From: Flavobacteriales bacterium UBA1531
Lineage (GTDB): Bacteria; Bacteroidota; Bacteroidia; Flavobacteriales_D; Sanyastnellaceae
Reading direction: 5' to 3'
Assembly (NCBI GenBank): GCA_002323795.1
Contig: DCPZ01000054.1
Span: 20,848 to 29,133 of the forward strand
Length of the DNA stretch: 8,286 bases
The position numbers and the translations under genes were made by a program. Each line of letters begins with the position of its first letter. Position 1 is the first letter of the stretch. Below the pieces are notes generated by a model that saw only the letters and a program-made list of their open reading frames with translations, ran no database searches and had not been told where the DNA came from. Shown in pieces: positions 6,279 to 8,286 of the stretch.

Positions 6279-6300
6279 ATCAATATGCTATATCTACCAC

Positions 6301-6849
6301 ATGAATAAATTCAATACTATCATTTTACTCGTAGCGGGACTTCTCCTGTTTGTCTCGGGTTCCGCCCAAACACCCGGTGATTTAGGCTCAATTTCTGAAG
6401 TAAGTAAACTTACTGGTCCTAGATTCGGATTAACCTACATCGCTGATGGAAGTACATCGCAGGTTTTGAATCGCGTCCACGAGATGGACAGCCTAGAGTA
6501 TAGTGAATTTGGCACGAGTCTTCCCTTCACCTACACCACTCAGTATGGATGGCAATGGGAAACACGTTTTGCAGACTCTGGAGTCTCAATTGTGGGACTG
6601 GTAGAGTGGGTAGCGTTTGTGGGACGAATGGAAAAGGGAATGTTCTTGCCAAGTTTTTCAAGTTTGGTTGGTGTCCGTGGGGAAGGAGGATTTGAGTTTG
6701 CGACCGGAGCCAACATATCTGCTTCAGGATTGGGCTTTGTTGTTGCAGCAGGATATAACATCCGAAAGGGAGATTTTAATCTGCCGATCAATATTTCAAT
6801 TGTGCCAGACAAACAAGGCCCCAAGGATTCTTCAATCGGTGACATCTGA
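6301..6849 (+). CDS. Secreted, probable outer-membrane barrel-like protein, apparently truncated
   Basis: 182 aa from the ATG at 6301. The start is set by a clean Sec signal peptide: MNKFN, hydrophobic core IILLVAGLLLFV, then SGSA before Gln23. The mature part is rich in alternating polar/hydrophobic, glycine-rich strands (for example FGLTYIA, YGWQWETRF, SIVGLVEWVAFV, GVRGEGGFEFATG, GLGFVVAAGYNIR, LPINISIVP), the look of a small outer-membrane beta barrel or beta-rich periplasmic protein. I do not recognise a named family. Translation stops at TGA 6847-6849, but the same frame stays open downstream to another TGA at 6937-6939 and encodes what reads as the natural last strand, so the gene is probably interrupted by a nonsense mutation. 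It is more AT-rich than its neighbours. A strong terminator lies 26 bases after the second stop. Confidence 0.6.
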   Translation: MNKFNTIILLVAGLLLFVSGSAQTPGDLGSISEVSKLTGPRFGLTYIADGSTSQVLNRVHEMDSLEYSEFGTSLPFTYTTQYGWQWETRFADSGVSIVGLVEWVAFVGRMEKGMFLPSFSSLVGVRGEGGFEFATGANISASGLGFVVAAGYNIRKGDFNLPINISIVPDKQGPKDSSIGDI

Positions 6850-6939
6850 GATGCCAATGATTTCTTTGACTCCATTAAAGAGCCTAACACAGGTGTGCGC
6901 ATTACAGTATCTGTTGGTTTTAACCTGACTTCGGATTGA
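6850..6939 (+). pseudogene. Detached C-terminal tail of the 6301 gene, beyond an in-frame TGA
   Basis: 29 codons in the same frame as the gene ending at 6849, running to TGA at 6937-6939. They encode a short polar segment (DANDFFDSIKEP) followed by NTGVRITVSVGFNL, which looks like a closing beta strand of the barrel-like protein. No start codon allows it to be an independent gene. With the stop read through, the product would be 212 aa. The terminator is placed after the second stop, not the first, which supports the longer original gene. Confidence 0.6.
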
Positions 6940-6965
6940 GAAAATAGCTCGCCGTAAATGGCAAG

Positions 6966-7002
6966 AAAAAGCCCCCTGATGCAATGCATCGGGGGGCTTT
7001 TT
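6966..7002. terminator. Strong bidirectional Rho-independent terminator
   Basis: A 17-bp stem (6966-6982 with 6986-7002, one T-G wobble) closes a 3-base loop, AAT. The stem starts with A5, has a C5/G5 core, and ends in T5, so each strand shows a GC-rich hairpin with a T-run. It serves the plus-strand gene ending at 6849/6939 and the minus-strand trxB ending at 7021. Confidence 0.93.
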
Positions 7003-7020
7003 GTTTGCAGCTTAATGCGA

Positions 7021-7983
7021 TCAGTGAATGCCTTTGGCCGCGAGGTATCGCTCCGCGTCTAACGCTGCAATGCAGCCCGTGCCTGCAGCCGTAACGGCTT
7101 GGCGGTAGGTCTTGTCCGCGGCATCGCCGCTGACGAATACACCTTCGCGATTGGTGCGTGAGGTGCCTGGCTCACCGTATTTGATGTAGCCTTGCTCATC
7201 GAGATCAATCCAGCCTTTGAATACATCGGTATTGGGCTTGTGGCCAATCGCCACAAAGAATCCTGTGGCGGGAATGTCGTGTTCTGCGTTGGTTTGGTTG
7301 TTGCGCACCCGAATGGCTTCCACGCCTTCTTCGCCGAGGACCTCAACGGTATCGGTGTTCCAGAGCACTTCAATGTTATCCATTGCGAGCACGCGATTTT
7401 GCATGGCTTTAGACGCCCGCATTTCATCTCGGCGAACCAACATGGTGACTTTGTTGCAAAGTTTGGCGAGGTAGCTGGCCTCTTCACAGGCTGTATCACC
7501 GGCTCCAACGATCACCACATCCTGGCCACGGTAGAAGAACCCATCGCAGACAGCACAGGCGCTGACTCCACCTCCGGCGTCCCGCAAGCGCAGTTCGGAT
7601 TCCAGTCCCAACCATTTGGCTGAAGCTCCTGTTGAGATGATCACAGAATCTGCATGCACCTCGATCCGGTCCGAGCCTTCGCCGACCCAGATTTTGTGCA
7701 CCGGTCCTGAGAAGTCCACTTCGGTGACCCATCCGGTGCGCACATCGGTATCGAATCGTTTGGCTTGTGCTTCCAAGTCCATCATCATTTGTGGACCGTT
7801 GATTCCCTCGGGATACCCCGGAAAATTGTCAACTTCGGTGGTTTCCGTGAGTTGTCCGCCCGGCTGCATTCCCTGGTACATGACCGGTTTCATGTCCGCT
7901 CGAGCGGCATAAATGGCTGCGGTATATCCGGCGGGTCCCGATCCTACGATCAGGCATTTTACGTGTTCTGGTTGCGTACTCAT
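7021..7983 (-). CDS. trxB: Thioredoxin-disulfide reductase
   Basis: 320 aa, the normal size for the low-molecular-weight bacterial enzyme, which uses NADPH and FAD to reduce thioredoxin in the cytoplasm. The FAD-binding loop GSGPAG is at 14-19, with GGQL (42-45) and the NFPGYPEG turn (53-60) following. The redox-active disulfide is CAVC (Cys143, Cys146) followed by DG. The NADPH domain shows GAGDTA (160-165) and VRRDEMRASK (183-192), whose arginines contact the NADP phosphate. GHKPNT (247-252), SGDAAD (285-290) and the YRQAVTAAGTGC helix (293-304) complete the C-terminal FAD half. It appears to be a single-gene transcript with its own promoter box and terminator. It supplies reducing power to thioredoxins and could indirectly support the redoxin encoded at 5155, but no direct link is shown. 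Confidence 0.96.
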   Translation of the reverse strand: MSTQPEHVKCLIVGSGPAGYTAAIYAARADMKPVMYQGMQPGGQLTETTEVDNFPGYPEGINGPQMMMDLEAQAKRFDTDVRTGWVTEVDFSGPVHKIWVGEGSDRIEVHADSVIISTGASAKWLGLESELRLRDAGGGVSACAVCDGFFYRGQDVVIVGAGDTACEEASYLAKLCNKVTMLVRRDEMRASKAMQNRVLAMDNIEVLWNTDTVEVLGEEGVEAIRVRNNQTNAEHDIPATGFFVAIGHKPNTDVFKGWIDLDEQGYIKYGEPGTSRTNREGVFVSGDAADKTYRQAVTAAGTGCIAALDAERYLAAKGIH

Positions 7984-7988
7984 GGCCG

Positions 7989-7996
7989 CAAAGATA
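7989..7996 (-). promoter_or_regulatory. Putative -7 box (TATCTTTG) for trxB
   Basis: On the minus strand TATCTTTG (7996 to 7989) is an exact TAnnTTTG match ending 5 bases before the trxB ATG. The -33 region about 18 bases upstream is T-rich (TTTT, 8018 to 8015) without a clear TTG. The position implies a transcript starting at or within a few bases of the start codon. Confidence 0.55.
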
Positions 7997-8046
7997 CACA
8001 GGTACTTGAGGTGGAAAAGGGATTGAAACGCGTTTTACCAAACGTT

Positions 8047-8286
8047 TTAAACCAAGTTGTTTTCGACGCGCAGCCACTCGTTCCACAGAGGATCCTCCGG
8101 GGGAGGAGCGAGGATGCTCATGGGCTCCTTTTTGACCGGGTGCACGAACTCAATGCGACGGGCGTGGAGATGAATCGAGGCGTTGTCGTTGGTGCGGCGT
8201 GCGCCGTACTTGATGTCACCTTTGATGGGGCTCTTCAAACTGCTCAACGTCGTGCGGATTTGATGATGCCGCCCGGTTTTGGGTTT
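8047..8286 (-). CDS. RluA-family RNA pseudouridine synthase, C-terminal fragment
   Basis: The last 79 residues of a gene that enters from the right edge; stop TAA at 8049-8047. The first visible residues are KPKTGRHHQIRTTL, the conserved K-TGR-HQIR segment near the C-terminal end of the RluA/RluD catalytic domain. Then follow SPIKGDIKYGARR (equivalent to the P-(V/L)-GD--YG motif) and IHLHARRIEFVHPVKKEP, equivalent to the -LHA--L-F-HP segment, and a short tail ending in LWNEW. These enzymes isomerise uridine to pseudouridine in rRNA or tRNA. The catalytic Asp region lies outside the window, so the target (rRNA or tRNA) cannot be told. It is upstream of trxB on the same strand with a 63-base gap that contains the trxB promoter box. 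Confidence 0.88.
   Translation of the reverse strand, partial: KPKTGRHHQIRTTLSSLKSPIKGDIKYGARRTNDNASIHLHARRIEFVHPVKKEPMSILAPPPEDPLWNEWLRVENNLV

Noticed and set aside
6847..6849. TGA as a selenocysteine or programmed recoding site
   Set aside because: The context is a beta-rich surface-type protein with no redox motif, and no SECIS-like hairpin was recognised directly after the TGA; a nonsense mutation or error is simpler.
7192..7623. Plus-strand open frame of 143 codons opposite trxB
   Set aside because: It is antisense to a well-supported gene, has no recognisable motif or start signal, and is explained by the codon pattern of trxB.

Overview
The window looks like chromosomal DNA from a member of the Bacteroidota, probably a marine or freshwater flavobacterium-like lineage. 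Four signs point that way. One protein ends in a type IX secretion (Por) C-terminal sorting domain. A BshB1-type bacillithiol deacetylase is present. Start codons lack clear Shine-Dalgarno sequences. Several genes and a tRNA are preceded by the Bacteroidota -7 promoter element TAnnTTTG. The genus cannot be read from the sequence.

Layout, left to right. At the left edge, on the minus strand, is the N-terminus of an FAD-dependent oxidoreductase of the phytoene desaturase/amine oxidase type (1-143). It is divergent from bshB1 (238-981, plus). Convergent with bshB1 is a minus-strand pair overlapping by 4 bp: a GT4-type glycosyltransferase (2238-3428) followed by a 12-helix polysaccharide flippase-like protein (1006-2241). 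Together they look like a small glycan assembly and export unit. Divergent from that pair is a plus-strand two-gene operon. Its first gene (3567-5153) encodes a secreted protein with an N-terminal c-type cytochrome domain, a copper type II (PHM/DBH-like) monooxygenase core with all six copper ligands recognisable, and a T9SS sorting domain. One base later starts a small redoxin-like protein with a CPIC motif (5155-5613). I regard this pair as the most interesting system in the window.

Next come a histidine tRNA (5692-5766) with its own promoter box and a strong hairpin terminator, then a short accessory-looking stretch. That stretch holds an orphan Mrr N-terminal-domain protein (5836-6189, minus) and a small secreted, barrel-like protein (6301-6849, plus). 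The latter appears cut short by an in-frame TGA, with its natural C-terminus still readable to 6939; its upstream region carries a T12 tract. A very strong bidirectional terminator (6966-7002) separates it from minus-strand trxB (7021-7983). The right edge holds the C-terminus of an RluA-family pseudouridine synthase (8047-8286, minus).

Functionally the window mixes thiol redox housekeeping (bshB1, trxB), surface glycan export (GT plus flippase) and an extracytoplasmic copper/heme oxidation system. A cross-cutting observation is that four protein-coding starts have a TAnnTTTG-like box ending 4-5 bases before the ATG, which implies transcripts with almost no 5' leader. No CRISPR array, insertion sequence, rRNA or replication origin was seen. 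No gene-free stretch exceeds about 120 bases.
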